Assembly: GCF_900168255.1 (NCBI RefSeq)
Contig: NZ_LT799838.1
Span: 1,798,001 to 1,862,000 of the forward strand
Direction: 5' to 3'
Source: Psychrobacter sp. DAB_AL43B
GTDB lineage: Bacteria > Pseudomonadota > Gammaproteobacteria > Pseudomonadales > Moraxellaceae
DNA length: 64,000 bases
The notes below the pieces were generated by a model. That model was not told where the DNA came from. It ran no database searches and was given only the letters and a program-made list of their open reading frames with translations. The translations under genes and the position numbers were made by a program. Shown here piece after piece: positions 63,491 to 64,000 of the stretch (position 1 is the first letter of the stretch; each line of letters opens with the position of its first letter).

Positions 63491-64000
63491 TTAAAACGAT
63501 GAATTGGGTTGCTTTAAGAACGCTACTTCTTCGACAGTTGAAGTCCGCCCCAAAATTTCATTCCGGTGTGGGTAACGACCAAAGCGATCAACGATGACTT
63601 TATGTTTGATCTCAGACTCGTATATTTCTTCATTAGTAAATTTCTTAAATAACAGCTCAGCTTGTTGGTGAATTAACTTTGATTCGCTATGCATATAAGG
63701 CATCAAAATAAACTTGCGCTCATCCACACTCTTTAGTTCTTGTAGTATGCCAGCTGCTACCGCTTCTTGAGCTAAGGCCAATGCCATAGGGTCTTGAGAA
63801 AAAGCGTTTGGCGTATTGCGGTAAATATTGCGTGAAAATTGGTCTAATATAATGATTTCAGCTAATCGTCCCTGAACGCTGCTACGCCAAGCATAAAACT
63901 CTGCGGCGGCAGCTTGCGTAAGAATATCGATAAAGTGTTCTCTAAGCAATTGATCTAAGCCTAAATCCTTCTCGAAAAATTTTTGGCTACCCACCTCTTT
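63491..64000 (-). CDS. DUF924-family protein, 5' end outside window
   Basis: At least 169 residues of a DUF924 protein, an all-helical, TPR-like family of unknown function. Conserved parts: LREHFIDILTQAAAAEFYAW, GRLAEIIILDQFSRNIYRNT, FSQDPMALALA, ILMPYMHSES and VDRFGRYPHRNEILGR, close to the stop. The frame is open to the window edge (reading KEVGSQKFF inward), and the usual EFWF-type beginning is missing. The GTG at 63994 is therefore not the start. Confidence 0.88.
   Translation of the reverse strand, partial: KEVGSQKFFEKDLGLDQLLREHFIDILTQAAAAEFYAWRSSVQGRLAEIIILDQFSRNIYRNTPNAFSQDPMALALAQEAVAAGILQELKSVDERKFILMPYMHSESKLIHQQAELLFKKFTNEEIYESEIKHKVIVDRFGRYPHRNEILGRTSTVEEVAFLKQPNSSF

Overview
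The window reads as chromosome of a Moraxellaceae gammaproteobacterium, most likely Psychrobacter. This is inferred from the moderately AT-rich DNA, the many Sec/Lsp lipoproteins, the AniA-type copper nitrite reductase with a cytochrome tail, the BapA-type RTX adhesin, and housekeeping genes (dnaE, trmJ, cysE, tehB) of gammaproteobacterial type. No species-level claim is made. No rRNA, tRNA or CRISPR array was seen.

Layout. (1) 1-4420 is a copper-handling island: the 3' part of a Cu+ P1B-ATPase, a CusR-like operator, a DUF411 lipoprotein, a membrane DUF305 protein, a double-DUF305 lipoprotein, and a 50-codon cysteine-rich metallothionein-like gene on the other strand. (2) 4717-5643 is a bestrophin-like channel. 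(3) 5793-14311 is a catabolic cluster on the minus strand: RidA, aldehyde dehydrogenase, atypical M19 dipeptidase, BCCT transporter, an unknown 580-aa protein and a DUF3726 protein. A divergent LysR regulator sits beside a 21-bp palindrome. The set looks like uptake and breakdown of a betaine-like or N-methylated compound of unknown identity. (4) 14503-15799 holds tehB and a glutathione S-transferase-like gene that share a duplicated leader. (5) 16142-20489 has a consensus Fur box followed by three lipoprotein genes: a seven-bladed RCC1 propeller, a di-haem DHOR/DUF1111 protein, and an unknown. (6) 20826-24442 is nirK, nirV and a Sco-type copper chaperone behind an NsrR-like box, i.e. nitrite reduction to NO with its copper supply. 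(7) 24594-26120 is a CoA-transferase.

(8) 26383-45004 is a type I secretion and giant-adhesin locus. HlyD, ABC and TolC genes (26978-32097) are bracketed by related MITE-like elements. A frameshifted small membrane-protein gene follows. The BapA-like adhesin is cut in two by an IS3-family element with a 3-bp target duplication. Its N-terminal part carries about 6.5 apparently identical 744-bp repeats. Its C-terminal part carries the VWA domain, RTX repeats and export signal. An OmpA-like gene lies upstream. The adhesin is probably not functional in this isolate.

(9) 45792-48836 is a CpxAR/RstAB-like two-component system divergent from a Spy/CpxP-like gene. (10) 48998-52924 is a pair of unknown lipoproteins, one with GYD pentapeptide repeats. 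(11) 53147-64000 contains a small secreted protein, gamma-glutamyltransferase, dnaE with a low-complexity insertion, an orphan HPt protein overlapping trmJ, ytoQ, cysE, a DUF488 gene and a DUF924 gene cut by the window end. All functions are read from sequence and from memory of the families; no search was run.
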